From assembly GCF_000328525.1 (NCBI RefSeq), contig NC_019964.1:186001-250000 (forward strand): DNA of 64,000 bases, read 5' to 3'. The notes beneath the pieces were generated by a model. It searched no databases, was not told where the DNA came from, and saw only the letters and a program-made list of their open reading frames with translations. Numbering within the stretch: position 1 is the stretch's first letter; the number at the start of each line of letters is the position of its first letter. The position numbers and the translations under genes were made by a program. This document shows positions 29,238 to 38,946 of the stretch, piece by piece. The stretch comes from Halovivax ruber XH-70. GTDB taxonomy: Archaea; Halobacteriota; Halobacteria; Halobacteriales; Natrialbaceae.

Positions 29238-31793
29238 ATGATGGCGGGGATTCCCCGTTTCGTCGCCGAGAACGCGCGCCTCGTCGTCGTGGGTATGCTG
29301 GTTGCATCGGCCGTGATCGGCGCCGGGGTGCCGATGGTCGAGCGCTCGCTGTCACTCGATCAGTTCCAGACGGACGACGAGGCCGCCGACGCCCTCGACT
29401 ACGTCGAGGCGAACTTCTCCACCGACGGGTCGGAAACCACCACCGCACAGGTCGTCGTCCGGGACGAGAACGTCCTCGATCGAGAGACGCTCGTCGCCAT
29501 GCTCGAGTACGAACGTTCCCTGCGGGACGACGAAACGGTCGACGAGACGCTCGTCGAGACCCGAAGCGTGGCAACCCTGGTCGCGACCGCGGCGATCAGT
29601 GAGGAACGTGATCCGGCGAACGCCACGCAGGACGGGACGGCGCCCTCCGATGCGAGTGCGTCGTCGGCGGACGGCGAGCGAGCGCCCGACATCGACGCTC
29701 GACTCGATGCGCTCCGGTCGCTCTCCGACGACGAGGTCGAACGGCTCGTGGGGGACGTCCTCGCCGGTGACGGGAATCGATCGTCGCAGGCGCTCACACT
29801 CCTGCCCGACTACTACGAGCCGGGAACGACCGAGACGAACGCGACGCTACTGGTGGTCACGCAGGAGACGCCTGGCGGTTCGTTCGCCCCAGGTGCTGCA
29901 CCGGACGAGCTCGAAGCGTCCCAGACGGCCATGCAGGACCTGGCTCCGACCGACGGCTCACTGACGGTTCTCGTCTACGGTGACGGGATCGTCTCCACGG
30001 AGATCACCGACTCGATGGTCGACAGCGTACTCCTCGTGGGGCCGCTGGCCGTCGCGTTCGTCCTGATCGTCCTCGTGGTCGTCTACCGCGACCTCCTCGA
30101 CATCCTGCTCGGGCTCACCGGGATCGGCCTCGTTCTCGTGTGGACGTTCGGTACGATGGGCTGGTTCGGTATCCCGTTCAGCCAGCCGTTTATCGTCGTC
30201 CTCGTCCTGCTGATCGGGCTTTCGATCGACTACGGCCTCCACGTCGTCATGCGCTACCGTGAGGCCCGTCCGTCCGGCGAGGTCGCCCCCAGTCGCGCGA
30301 TGGCCGCGGCGCTCGGGAGTGTCGGCGTCGCACTCGTCTACGTGACGGCCACGACCGTCATCGGCTTCCTCTCGAACCTCGCGAGCCCGCTCGCAATCTT
30401 CCGAAATCTCGGGCTCGTCAGCGCGATCGGTATCGTGGCCACGCTGGCAGTCTTCGGCCTCTTCGTTCCGGCACTGAAGGTCGAACTCGACGGCCTGCTC
30501 GAACGCCACGGCGTCGATCGAGTGAAACCGGCGGTCGGAACCGGTGGCGGGTCGATCAGTCGCCTTCTCGGTGTGGGTGCGACGCTCGCGACGCGGGCGC
30601 CCGCGGCCGTCATCGTCGTCGCGCTCGTCGTCAGCGGCGTTGGGGCCTACGGCGCGACGACGGTCGACGCCAGTTTCGAGCAGTCCGACTTCCTGGCGGA
30701 GGATCCCGACGACTGGGTGAAAGACCTGCCCGAGCCGATCGCACCGGGGACCTACACGGCCGAGCGGGCGATCGACACGCTCGAAGCGGATTTCGTCAGG
30801 CGGGATACGACGGCGTCGATTCTGCTCACCGGTGACGTCACCGATCCAGCGACGCTAGAGCGCCTCGATGCGGCACGCGCTACCGCTCGCGACGGGCCGG
30901 TGACCGCGACTTACGCCGACGGCGAACCCGCAGTCACCGACCCGATTACGGTGATGGACCGCGTCGCCGCCGCGAACGAATCGTTTGCCGCGACGTACTC
31001 GGCCGCAGACGTGGACGGGGATGGCATCCCCGATCGGAACGTCACTGCCGTCTACGACGCTCTCTACCGGGTCGCTCCCGACGATGCGTCGAACGTCGTT
31101 CACCGCGACGACGGGGACTACGAGGCACTCCGGATGGTGGTGACCGTCGACGGAAGTGCCGCCGACGTGGCCGTTCAGGACCTGCTGGACTCGATCGCTG
31201 CCGATGCCGACCGTGACGGCGTCGACGCGATCGCGACGGGTGATGGCGTCGTAAACCGGCTCACGGCTGATCAACTCGCGGAGACGGCGCTCACGAGCCT
31301 GTTCGTTGCCCTCGCGTCGGTACTCGTCGCCCTCGCAGTCGCCTACCGCGTTACCGAGGGGAGCGCCTCGCTCGGTGTCGTGACCATCGCCCCCGTCGCC
31401 GCCACGCTGACGTGGGTGCTCGGGACGATGGCGTTGCTCGACATCCCGTTCAACATCGTCACCGGCATGATCACCGGCCTCACGATCGGTCTCGGCGTGG
31501 ACTACAGCCTGCACGTCACCGAACGATTCGTTCAGGAACTCGCGAGTGCGAACTCGACCGCGTCGGCGCTGCGAGAAACCGTCACCGGGACTGGCGGCGC
31601 CTTGCTGTCGAGTGCTGCGACGACCGCGAGCGGGTTCGCGGTCTTGCTCGTCGCGATCTTGCCGTTCCTCCAGTCGTTCGGTCTCATCACGGCACTGACG
31701 ATCGGGTACGCGTTTCTGGCGAGCGTCTTCGTACTCCCGAGCCTGCTGGTCGTTTGGGTGCAGGTCGTCGGGAAAGGGGCGGATCCGAGCTAG
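29238..31793 (+). CDS. MMPL/RND-superfamily exporter
   Basis: An 851-residue membrane transporter with the two-fold RND layout. A first membrane segment (RLVVVGMLVASAVIGAGV) is followed by a large external loop rich in Asp. A first six-helix bundle (from about VDSVLLVGPLAVAFVLIVLV) carries the LSIDYGLHVVMRYRE signature. A second external loop and a second bundle with LGVDYSLHVTERFVQE follow. The charged residues in these signatures are the proton-relay positions of the family. It probably exports lipids, hydrophobic compounds or acts in envelope assembly. ATG 29238 or 29241 are both possible. Its TAG stop overlaps the TAG of the convergent ABC permease in a shared CTAG. Confidence 0.88.
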   Translation: MMAGIPRFVAENARLVVVGMLVASAVIGAGVPMVERSLSLDQFQTDDEAADALDYVEANFSTDGSETTTAQVVVRDENVLDRETLVAMLEYERSLRDDETVDETLVETRSVATLVATAAISEERDPANATQDGTAPSDASASSADGERAPDIDARLDALRSLSDDEVERLVGDVLAGDGNRSSQALTLLPDYYEPGTTETNATLLVVTQETPGGSFAPGAAPDELEASQTAMQDLAPTDGSLTVLVYGDGIVSTEITDSMVDSVLLVGPLAVAFVLIVLVVVYRDLLDILLGLTGIGLVLVWTFGTMGWFGIPFSQPFIVVLVLLIGLSIDYGLHVVMRYREARPSGEVAPSRAMAAALGSVGVALVYVTATTVIGFLSNLASPLAIFRNLGLVSAIGIVATLAVFGLFVPALKVELDGLLERHGVDRVKPAVGTGGGSISRLLGVGATLATRAPAAVIVVALVVSGVGAYGATTVDASFEQSDFLAEDPDDWVKDLPEPIAPGTYTAERAIDTLEADFVRRDTTASILLTGDVTDPATLERLDAARATARDGPVTATYADGEPAVTDPITVMDRVAAANESFAATYSAADVDGDGIPDRNVTAVYDALYRVAPDDASNVVHRDDGDYEALRMVVTVDGSAADVAVQDLLDSIAADADRDGVDAIATGDGVVNRLTADQLAETALTSLFVALASVLVALAVAYRVTEGSASLGVVTIAPVAATLTWVLGTMALLDIPFNIVTGMITGLTIGLGVDYSLHVTERFVQELASANSTASALRETVTGTGGALLSSAATTASGFAVLLVAILPFLQSFGLITALTIGYAFLASVFVLPSLLVVWVQVVGKGADPS

Positions 31794-32674
31794 AGATCGG
31801 CGCGCTGGAAGCGCCAGTAGCCGATCGCGACCGGGACCGCGACCCAGAGCGCGAGGATGACGAAGGCGAACCAGTGCTGGAGGAAGAACGGCTGTTCGAG
31901 CCCCTGGTACTGGTCGGGGTTCGAGAGGACGTTCTGGCCTTCGCCGACGACCGACGTATTCGGCAGCTCCTCGTATCGCAGCGAGAAGACGGCGAGCAGC
32001 ATGTCCATGAAGACGTTGAACAGATCGAACCGATAGACGAATGCTGCGGCATCGCCACTGAGTAGTTCTAGCCGGCTGTTGACGTACGAGAAGATGGCCT
32101 GCCAGGCGTAAAACAGGATGAAGATCGTGATGCCGACCAGGGTCGCGCGCGACTCCGTGCTGACGAGCGCGGAGGCGCCGATGCCGACGGCGACGAATGC
32201 GATGCCGAACAGGATCGTCAGCCCCGTCACCACTGACAGTTCGAACAGCGGGAATGCGTCGAACTGTACCATCAGGAGGATCGCGCTCGGAACGAAGCTG
32301 GCGAGGATCGCGATCGTTAGCAGGCCCGACCGACCGATCAATTTGCCGACGAGGACCTCCAGGCGGCTGTGAGGCAGCGAGAGAAGGATCTTGATGCTTC
32401 CGAGGTCGCGCTCGCGGGAGATCGACTTGATACTGACGACGAGACCGGTCAACGGCACCAGGAAGGCGATCGCCGGCATCGCCGAGATGACGAACAGTAG
32501 CCCCACGGCGAGTTTGCGCTCGACGCCGGTGCCGAACTCCGCCGCGCCGGCCGAATCGACGAACAGGTAGGTGATCCCACCGACGGCGAGCAGGAACAGC
32601 GCCATCAGGCCCCACAACATGCGCGAGCGGATGCCGTCCGAGAAGTCCTTCCGGGCGACGGCAGCGTAGCTCAT
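31790..32674 (-). CDS. ABC-2-type transporter permease
   Basis: A 294-residue membrane subunit of an ABC-2 exporter. It has a cytoplasmic start (YAAVARKDFSDGIRSRMLWG), six membrane spans, and LVVSIKSISRERDLGSIKIL between the second and third, typical of NosY-like permeases. Its ATG overlaps the stop of the ATPase gene in ATGA (32671-32674), so the two are coupled. The substrate is unknown. A second, paralogous ATPase-permease pair lies 3.5 kb away on the same strand. The stop shares CTAG with the convergent MMPL gene. Confidence 0.88.
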   Translation of the reverse strand: MSYAAVARKDFSDGIRSRMLWGLMALFLLAVGGITYLFVDSAGAAEFGTGVERKLAVGLLFVISAMPAIAFLVPLTGLVVSIKSISRERDLGSIKILLSLPHSRLEVLVGKLIGRSGLLTIAILASFVPSAILLMVQFDAFPLFELSVVTGLTILFGIAFVAVGIGASALVSTESRATLVGITIFILFYAWQAIFSYVNSRLELLSGDAAAFVYRFDLFNVFMDMLLAVFSLRYEELPNTSVVGEGQNVLSNPDQYQGLEQPFFLQHWFAFVILALWVAVPVAIGYWRFQRADL

Positions 32675-33603
32675 GCCGTCACCTCCGCTTTGTCGGTCGT
32701 GTAGGCATGGAAGACCTCCTCGAGCGAGGCCTCCTCCGTCGAGAAGTCCTCGACGACGAAGCCCTCGTCCTCGAGCGCAGAGAGGATGGCTGTCTTCGAA
32801 CCGCTCGTCGAGACGACGAGTGCGGAGGTCGAGGCGTCGCGATCGATCGAGGCCGACGTCACACCGTCGACCCGCTGGGCCGTCTGGACTGCCTCGTCCG
32901 TTGCGCGGTCGAGTTCGATCCGGAGCGTCTCACCCCCGCCGACCGAATCGCGCAGTCCCTCGATGGTGTCCTCGGCGACGAGCTGTCCCTCACGAACGAT
33001 GCCGACGCGGTCGCAGACCGCCTCGACCTGTTCGAGGATGTGACTCGAGAAGAAGACCGTCGCGCCGCGGTTGGCCTCCTCCAGGACGAGTTCGCGCATC
33101 TCCCGCGCGCCGTTGGGATCGAGCCCGGTCGTGGGTTCGTCGAGGATCAGGAGATCGGGGTCGCCCACCAGGGCCATCGCGAGGAGGAGGCGCTGGGCCA
33201 TCCCCTTCGAGTACCCGCCAGCCTTGCGGTCGGCGTCCGCGGGATCGAGGCCGACGCGGTCGAGGAGGGCATCGGGATCGTCGTTCACGCCTTTCGACCG
33301 GATGGCGAACTCGAGGTGCTGGTAGCCGGTCAGGCGATCGTAGGTCTGATAGCCCTCGGGCAGGACGCCGATACGCTTTCGAATCTGCTTACTCTCGCGC
33401 TGGGCATCCATTCCGAGGACGGAGATCGACCCGCTCGTCGGCTTGACGAAGTCGAGGACCATGTTGATCGTCGTCGACTTTCCGGCGCCGTTCGGCCCCA
33501 GAAAGCCAAAGACCTCGCCCGATTCGACCGACAGGGAGAGGTCGTCGACGGCGACGACGTCACCGAACCGTTTCGAGACGCCGTCGATTGCTATCGTTGC
33601 CAT
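32671..33603 (-). CDS. ABC transporter ATP-binding protein
   Basis: A 310-residue ATPase pairing with the downstream ABC-2 permease. Motifs are the Walker A GPNGAGKST (about 36-44), the signature YSKGMAQRLLLAMAL, the Walker B LLILDEPTTGLDP, and the switch histidine in FFSSHILEQVEAV. A C-terminal domain of about 90 residues ends FSTEEASLEEVFHAYT, common in ABC-2 export ATPases. ATG 33603 is preceded at about -30 by a GAACAAAAGTATTGTCAC element that is nearly the same as the one before the second ABC operon, which suggests common control. Confidence 0.92.
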   Translation of the reverse strand: MATIAIDGVSKRFGDVVAVDDLSLSVESGEVFGFLGPNGAGKSTTINMVLDFVKPTSGSISVLGMDAQRESKQIRKRIGVLPEGYQTYDRLTGYQHLEFAIRSKGVNDDPDALLDRVGLDPADADRKAGGYSKGMAQRLLLAMALVGDPDLLILDEPTTGLDPNGAREMRELVLEEANRGATVFFSSHILEQVEAVCDRVGIVREGQLVAEDTIEGLRDSVGGGETLRIELDRATDEAVQTAQRVDGVTSASIDRDASTSALVVSTSGSKTAILSALEDEGFVVEDFSTEEASLEEVFHAYTTDKAEVTA

Positions 33604-33624
33604 ATCTCACAGATAGTAACCGTC

Positions 33625-33642
33625 GAACAAAAGTATTGTCAC
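33625..33642 (-). promoter_or_regulatory. Shared TATA/operator element, ABC operon 1
   Basis: On the coding strand this reads GTGACAATACTTTTGTTC and is centred about 30 nt before the ATPase start, so it includes the TATA box. It aligns with GTGACAAAATATTTTGTTC at the same distance from the start of ABC operon 2. A further half-like GTGACAAAA (plus strand TTTTGTCAC, about 33679-33687) lies upstream. Confidence 0.5.
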
Positions 33643-33695
33643 TCGTGTGTAATTCTCACGGGGTACCAACAGGATGGCTTTTGTCACGTGCCGTA

Positions 33696-34019
33696 CTAGA
33701 TCAGTTCGTCCGGATCCGTCGATTCGGCGACGCGACTCGCCTCTGTCGCGTATCGCTCTCGCGTCTCGGGGTCGGGGACGGGTTCGAGATCGGCCACCTC
33801 GATATCGACCGCTGCCGTCGCCGCATTGTCGCCCTGCAAACTGGTTGCACTGCGCTCCTTGCGCTGGTAGCGTTCCCCATCGGGCGTCGCGTAGACGAGC
33901 GTCACGAGATTTCGATCGTCGAACGTTCGTTCGACCAGCCAGCAGCGGACGGTCTCGTCGTCGGCTTCGGTCATGACCGGCGGTTGGCCAGCCATCGTGG
34001 TGAGTCTGTCGGCGAGCAT
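33696..34019 (-). CDS. Haloarchaeal protein of unknown function
   Basis: A 107-residue soluble, acidic protein beginning MLADRLTTMAGQPPVMTEAD. The middle shows a strand-rich segment (CWLVERTFDDRNLVTLVYAT, then GERYQRKERSATS) and an acidic C-terminus (VADLEPVPDPETRERYATEA). No family is recognised. The frame is longer upstream, but that part is Arg/Pro-rich and antisense to the next gene. ATG 34019 is chosen; internal ATGs nearby are possible. It lies upstream of and in the same direction as ABC operon 1, separated by about 90 nt that contain that operon's promoter, so it is probably an independent unit. Confidence 0.6.
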   Translation of the reverse strand: MLADRLTTMAGQPPVMTEADDETVRCWLVERTFDDRNLVTLVYATPDGERYQRKERSATSLQGDNAATAAVDIEVADLEPVPDPETRERYATEASRVAESTDPDELI

Positions 34020-34099
34020 TGGCGAGGGCGCGCGGTAGTCCGTCCCTAGTCGGGTGTACGGCCGGGACGTTATTCCCCCGGGGTGTCGAATCCATCCGC

Positions 34100-34855
34100 A
34101 TGGTGAGACGCGATCGAGCACCGGTCGACCCTGATTCCGACGGGCATCCCTCGCAGCGCGATGCCTGGCGCGATCGCGTCGCGGAACTCCTGCTGGCAGG
34201 CGAGCGCGTTCGAGAGCGCGTGGATGCCGACGAACACGCACTCGTCGTGACGAGTCACCGTGTGCTCGCGTTCCACCCGAAATCGGCCGACGGGCCCCAA
34301 TTTCGGGCCGTCGACCGACCGAACGCCGTCGACGTCCGTACGGAGACGCAGGAGTCGCTTCGCCTGCTTGGCTGGGCGTTTCTGCTGAGCGCCGTCGGGA
34401 CACTCGTCGCGCTCGTCGGGGTCTCGGTGGACTTTGCGGGCCTCGTTCCGACCGTCGAGAGTCCCGGGCCGATGGCGGGGACCGTCCAGGGGACACTCGA
34501 CACGCTCACGACCGTTCTCGACACGCTCGGCCACCTCCTCGTTCTGCTCGGTCTCGTCGGCCTCCTCGGCGGTCTCGCCGCGTTCGCCCGGTACCTCAAC
34601 AGTCGCCGCGAACGCCTCGTCGTCGCCGTGTCGGGAGCGCCCGATCTCTCGATCCCACCGCCAGCTACCCCGGACCGGTCCGTTGCCGTCCTCACGCGGG
34701 CGATCGAGGCCGGGCCGGATTCGGGGGCGGTCAAGGCCAAGCCGGATTCAGGACTGGTCGAATCGGAATCGCCCGGCGGCGAACACGGCACCGGCCCGTC
34801 CGTCACCACGTCGAAGGGTGGTGCCAGCACTGACGCGGGATCGGACCAGGGTTGA
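34100..34855 (+). CDS. Membrane protein with PH-like N-terminal domain
   Basis: A 251-residue protein. Residues about 20-75 (AELLLAGERVRERVDADEHA, then LVVTSHRVLAFHP) have the look of a bacterial/archaeal PH-like domain, where LVVTSHRVL is characteristic. Two membrane helices follow (LGWAFLLSAVGTLVALVGVS, and HLLVLLGLVGLLGGLAAF), then another short domain and a Gly/Ser/Asp-rich tail of about 50 residues. No specific function is known. It is divergent from the unknown gene at 33696-34019 and lies about 70 nt before uvrC on the same strand. ATG 34100 follows a GTTATTCC TATA-like box by about 30 nt, so it is probably leaderless. Confidence 0.65.
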   Translation: MVRRDRAPVDPDSDGHPSQRDAWRDRVAELLLAGERVRERVDADEHALVVTSHRVLAFHPKSADGPQFRAVDRPNAVDVRTETQESLRLLGWAFLLSAVGTLVALVGVSVDFAGLVPTVESPGPMAGTVQGTLDTLTTVLDTLGHLLVLLGLVGLLGGLAAFARYLNSRRERLVVAVSGAPDLSIPPPATPDRSVAVLTRAIEAGPDSGAVKAKPDSGLVESESPGGEHGTGPSVTTSKGGASTDAGSDQG

Positions 34856-34923
34856 TCCGCCGTGGTCACGACGCTCGGTCGAACGCGTCACGCTGATACC
34901 GCTCGACGCCCTATCCGGGTTCG

Positions 34924-36660
34924 ATGCAGCCGCAGTCGGTTCGTGAGCGAGCCGGCGATCTCCCGACCGAGCCCGGCGTCTACCAGTTTCTCGACGGGGA
35001 GACGACGCTGTACGTCGGGAAGGCCGTCGACGTTCGATCGCGGGTGCGCTCGTACGCCGACCCCCGGAGCGCGCGGATCGCGCGGATGGTTCGCGAGGCC
35101 GACGCGATCGACGTTGCCGTCACGGACACGGAGACGCAGGCGCTGTTGCTCGAGGCGAACCTCATCAAGCGCCACCAGCCGCGGTACAACGTCCGACTCA
35201 AGGACGACAAGTCCTACCCGATGGTCCAGCTGACGGATCACGACGTGCCGCGGATCGAAATAACGAGAGATCCCGACGAATCGGCCACGGTGTTCGGCCC
35301 GTATACCAAGAAGACGCGGGTCGAGACGGTCGTGAAGGCCTTGCGCGAGACGTATGGAATTCGTGGCTGTTCCGATCACAAGTACAGCGGCCGCGACCGG
35401 CCCTGCCTGGACTTCGAGATGGGGCTGTGCACGGCGCCGTGTACCGGTGAGATCAGTGTGGACGCATACAGCGAGGACGTCGACCCGGTCCGCCGATTTC
35501 TCGAGGGCGAGACGGGCATCCTCGCTGATCCGCTCGAGTCGGGGATGCAGGAGGCAGCTGCGGCGAAGGACTTCGAGCGTGCAGCCAACCTGCGCGACCG
35601 CCTGGCCGCCGTCGAGCGCTTTCACGGCGAGGGCGGCGAGGCCGTCCAGGCCTACGACGACGCGAACACCGTCGACGTCCTCGGCGTCGCCATCGAGGGC
35701 GAAGAGGCGACCGTCGCCAGACTGCGCTCGGAGGGCGGCAAGCTCGTCGATCGGGACCGCTTCACCCTGGCGGCACCCTACGGCGCGGACGAAGGTGTCC
35801 CGACCGTGATCGCCGCGTTTGTCGTCCAGCACTACGCCGAGCGCGACCTGCCCGACGCCCTTCTGCTTCCCGAGCGCCACGACGACGAGGAGGTCGCCGC
35901 CTGGCTCGACGCGGAAGGCGTCGCCGTCCGGGTGCCCGGCGCCGGTCGGGAGGCGAAGCTGATCGATCTCGCGCTCAAGAACGCCCGGCGCAACGTCGGC
36001 GGCCGAGACGAGTGTGGCATGCTGGCCGACGCGCTCGAGATCGACGCCGCGCGCCGGATCGAGGGCTTCGACGTGAGCCACGCCCAGGGGAAGTCGGCCG
36101 TCGGGAGCGACGTCACGTTCGTCGGCGGCAGCGCCGAGAAGGCCGACTACCGGCGCAAAAAGTTAGACGACGAAAACGACGACTACGCGAACATGCGCCG
36201 ACTGATCACCTGGCGGGCAGCCCGCGCTGTCGAGGGCCGGGACGACCGCCCAGATCCTGACCTCCTCCTGATCGACGGCGGAAAGGGCCAACTGGAAGCG
36301 GCGCGCGAGGCCCTTGAGGCGGAAGGCTGGGACGTCCCCGCGGTCGGTCTCGCGAAATCCGAAGAGCGCGTGATCACGCCGGACCGCGAGCACGCCTGGC
36401 CCAGCGACGCGCCGCACCTCCACCTCCTCCAGCGGGTGCGCGACGAGGCCCACCGCTTCGCGGTGCAGTACCACCAGACGATTCGCGACGACGTCCGGAC
36501 GGTGCTCGACGACGTCCCCGGGATCGGCCCCGAGACACGCAAGCGCCTGCTCGGTCGGTTCGGAAGCGTCGAGAACGTTCGCGAGGCGACCCTCGACGAC
36601 CTGACCAGCGTCGACGGCGTCGGCCAGAAGACCGCGGAGACGGTCAAGTCGCGGCTGTAG
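34924..36660 (+). CDS. uvrC: Excinuclease ABC subunit C
   Basis: The nuclease of the UvrABC nucleotide-excision repair system makes both incisions around a lesion. The 578-residue protein has a GIY-YIG domain at the N-terminus ([20 protein letters not shown]). A cysteine cluster follows (GCSDHKYSG with [14 protein letters not shown]), then a UVR domain ([20 protein letters not shown]). The RNase H-like endonuclease domain starts [20 protein letters not shown], and two C-terminal HhH motifs ([14 protein letters not shown] and [15 protein letters not shown]) close the protein. uvrB is also in this window but 9 kb away. Bacterial-type Uvr genes in haloarchaea are considered transferred. Confidence 0.96.
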   Translation: MQPQSVRERAGDLPTEPGVYQFLDGETTLYVGKAVDVRSRVRSYADPRSARIARMVREADAIDVAVTDTETQALLLEANLIKRHQPRYNVRLKDDKSYPMVQLTDHDVPRIEITRDPDESATVFGPYTKKTRVETVVKALRETYGIRGCSDHKYSGRDRPCLDFEMGLCTAPCTGEISVDAYSEDVDPVRRFLEGETGILADPLESGMQEAAAAKDFERAANLRDRLAAVERFHGEGGEAVQAYDDANTVDVLGVAIEGEEATVARLRSEGGKLVDRDRFTLAAPYGADEGVPTVIAAFVVQHYAERDLPDALLLPERHDDEEVAAWLDAEGVAVRVPGAGREAKLIDLALKNARRNVGGRDECGMLADALEIDAARRIEGFDVSHAQGKSAVGSDVTFVGGSAEKADYRRKKLDDENDDYANMRRLITWRAARAVEGRDDRPDPDLLLIDGGKGQLEAAREALEAEGWDVPAVGLAKSEERVITPDREHAWPSDAPHLHLLQRVRDEAHRFAVQYHQTIRDDVRTVLDDVPGIGPETRKRLLGRFGSVENVREATLDDLTSVDGVGQKTAETVKSRL

Positions 36661-36753
36661 TGTCGGACCACTTGATAGGCCCTGCACAGACGTCATCGAC
36701 TCTCTCTTCGGCTCGTGACGTTTTGCCCCGCGCCTGGCCCGACCCTCGCTGTT

Positions 36754-37611
36754 TCAGATGTCCGTTGCCCGGAATCGCCACGCGGCGATCCCGGTAGATG
36801 CGACGATCCAGCCGAGGAGTATCGCACCCGCGACGGCCGGCTCCTCCCAGAGCTCGGGGTTCTCGGCCGCGCTCGCGACCGACGCGTCGGCGAGCGAGGG
36901 GGAGATACCGGCCACCAGGTTTGCAAATGCCGTCATCGGGCTCGTCGCCGCCACGACTTCGGCCCACGTCGCCGTCGTCTCGGGCCGTTCGAAGCCGTGG
37001 ATGACGTACCGGACGACTGCCGGAAGCTGCGACCAGCCGTCGAAGACGAAGACGACGTAGGCGCCGAACGCCGTCACCGTCGCCAGCATCGTCGAGCGCG
37101 CGAGGGTAGAGATCGCGACCGCGATCGAGACGAATGTGGTCGCGAGCAGCGAGAGGGTGACCGCGGCGGCGATCAGGTGTCCGGGGTCGACGGCGACGTC
37201 TGTCACGAGCGCGACCGGAAGCGCCGCCAGCAGCGCGACCAGCGGGGCCGAGGCGATCACCGCACTCCTGCCGAGGAGCGTGCCGAGGACGACCGTTCGA
37301 CGGGCGAACGGGAGCCCGAGCAGGACGGTCAGTGCCCCGGATCGACGCTTCTCCACGATGGTCGTGGCGACGAATCCGAGCGCGACGAGCGGTACGAGCA
37401 TCACGAGCGCTCCGAACAGCGATGCAACCATCCCGACCGGCTCGCTGCGGACGCCCGCTCCCGTACCCTGACTCGCGCTGTAGGTGATCACCAGCCCGAC
37501 GAGCCCGAACAGTCCCCAGAGGGTGTGTAGCTGGCGCTCCCGTCGTGCGTCGAGAGCGTCCTCGCGCGCGTACAGGAGCAACCGTCGCGGCGTCCCGACG
37601 AGTCGATTCAC
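36754..37611 (-). CDS. ABC-2-type transporter permease (second system)
   Basis: A 285-residue permease with about six membrane spans, a cytoplasmic start (VNRLVGTPRRLLLYARED) and the ABC-2 loop (FVATTIVEKRRSGALTVLLG). The GTG start at 37611 overlaps the ATPase stop in GTGA (37608-37611), the same coupling seen in the first ABC operon but with GTG. The longer open frame is ruled out by this overlap. It is a paralogue in layout of the permease at 31790-32674, with limited sequence likeness by eye. Substrate unknown. Confidence 0.86.
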   Translation of the reverse strand: MNRLVGTPRRLLLYAREDALDARRERQLHTLWGLFGLVGLVITYSASQGTGAGVRSEPVGMVASLFGALVMLVPLVALGFVATTIVEKRRSGALTVLLGLPFARRTVVLGTLLGRSAVIASAPLVALLAALPVALVTDVAVDPGHLIAAAVTLSLLATTFVSIAVAISTLARSTMLATVTAFGAYVVFVFDGWSQLPAVVRYVIHGFERPETTATWAEVVAATSPMTAFANLVAGISPSLADASVASAAENPELWEEPAVAGAILLGWIVASTGIAAWRFRATDI

Positions 37612-38708
37612 GCGACCCCCTCCGTGAACACGGCGAACAGGTCCTCGAGGGGCGTCTCCTCGACTGCGACATCCGTGACGGGAACGCATTCGTGCATCGT
37701 CGCGATCGCCGCGGCCTTGGCTCGCGCTTCGCAGGTGACGACGACCGTCGCGGCTGCGTCCGGGTCGCCGTCGAACCCTTTTGCACCGTCGCCTAGTCCC
37801 GCGCCGTCGATGGGTTCTGCCGACTCGGCACGCTGGGGACTGCTCGTCCGTTGCTCGTCTCCTCCGCCTGACCGGTGGCCTGCTGTCGCCGTGACCTGCC
37901 TGGGCGACGCATCATCGGCAGCGGACTCGACGCGGACCGAGACGACGCCGTCGACGGCCCGAACGCGCTCGATCGCCGCCTCGTCGTGGTTCGCGAGCGC
38001 GAGGGTCACCGTGGCGGTGCCGCCGGCGCGCTCGCGGAGGTTCTCGATGCTGTCGACCGTGACGATCTCGCCGCGATCGAGGATGGCGACGCGGTCGCAG
38101 ACAGCTTCGACCTGCTCCAAAATGTGACTCGAGAAGAAGACGGTCGCGCCGCGGGCGTTCTCCTCGCGGATGATCTCGCGCATCTCGCGGGCACCGTTGG
38201 GATCGAGCCCGGTCGTGGGTTCGTCGAGGATTAGCAGGTCCGGCTCGCCCACCAGAGCCATCGCGAGCAGGAGCCGCTGGGTCATCCCTTTCGAGTACTG
38301 TGCGACCGGGTACTCCTCCGGACCCAGCATTCCGACGCGGCCCAGCAACTCGTCCGGATCGTCGTCGGCGCCTTTGGCTTCGATGGCAAACTCGACGTGT
38401 TCACGACCGGTACGCTCGCCGACCGGTCCGTGACCGTCTGGCAGGACCCCCGTCCATTCTCTGACTCGCACGCTCTCGTCGGGGACGTCGTGACCGAGGA
38501 CGCGGACCGATCCGGCGGTCGGTTCGAGGTAATCGAGCATGATGTCGATCGTCGTCGACTTGCCGGCGCCGTTCGGCCCCAAAAAGCCGAAGATTTCCCC
38601 GTCTTCGACGCGAAGGTCCACGTCGCGGAGGGCGGTCACATCGTTCGATTTGCGGAGTCCGCTGGCGCCGTACCGTTTCGTGACGCCGCGGAGTTCGATG
38701 GCGGCCAT
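37608..38708 (-). CDS. ABC transporter ATP-binding protein (second system)
   Basis: A 366-residue ATPase with Walker A GPNGAGKST, signature YSKGMTQRLLLAMALVGE, Walker B LLILDEPTTGLDP and switch FFSSHILEQVEAV, nearly identical in these stretches to the first ABC ATPase. It is about 56 residues longer because of a low-complexity insert in the C-terminal domain (around SAADDASPRQVTATAGHRSG). The C-terminus VTDVAVEETPLEDLFAVFTE matches the export-ATPase ending. ATG 38708 is chosen over the upstream frame because of the conserved MAAIELRGVTKRYG start. A palindromic element centred at about -30 is shared with the first operon. Confidence 0.91.
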   Translation of the reverse strand: MAAIELRGVTKRYGASGLRKSNDVTALRDVDLRVEDGEIFGFLGPNGAGKSTTIDIMLDYLEPTAGSVRVLGHDVPDESVRVREWTGVLPDGHGPVGERTGREHVEFAIEAKGADDDPDELLGRVGMLGPEEYPVAQYSKGMTQRLLLAMALVGEPDLLILDEPTTGLDPNGAREMREIIREENARGATVFFSSHILEQVEAVCDRVAILDRGEIVTVDSIENLRERAGGTATVTLALANHDEAAIERVRAVDGVVSVRVESAADDASPRQVTATAGHRSGGGDEQRTSSPQRAESAEPIDGAGLGDGAKGFDGDPDAAATVVVTCEARAKAAAIATMHECVPVTDVAVEETPLEDLFAVFTEGVA

Positions 38709-38728
38709 ACTTCGACAATTCCTTCCAA

Positions 38729-38747
38729 GAACAAAATATTTTGTCAC
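38729..38747 (-). promoter_or_regulatory. Shared TATA/operator palindrome, ABC operon 2
   Basis: ACAAAATATTTTGT (38731-38744) is a perfect 14-bp palindrome centred 30 nt before the ATPase ATG, overlapping the TATA position. With flanks it reads GTGACAAAATATTTTGTTC on the coding strand, matching the element of ABC operon 1. Confidence 0.55.
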
Positions 38748-38946
38748 GAGAGGTACGATGTGCAACTAAATTCTGCGTTCGGAGAGCGACCATACCCCTT
38801 CGGACAGCGTTCGGTAGCCCGGGAGTAGCGATACGGAGTGGGATGTACTACATGATGCACTCGCTGATCGATCCGGACTCGGCGACGTCGGGTCGCGAAT
38901 CCGACGAGTGCATACCTCTTTGCCGGCTCGGCACCTACGATCACAC

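Noticed and set aside
33588-34049. Plus-strand open frame opposite the unknown gene at 33696-34019
   Set aside because: It overlaps the ABC operon 1 promoter and looks like an antisense shadow (Arg/Cys/His-rich).
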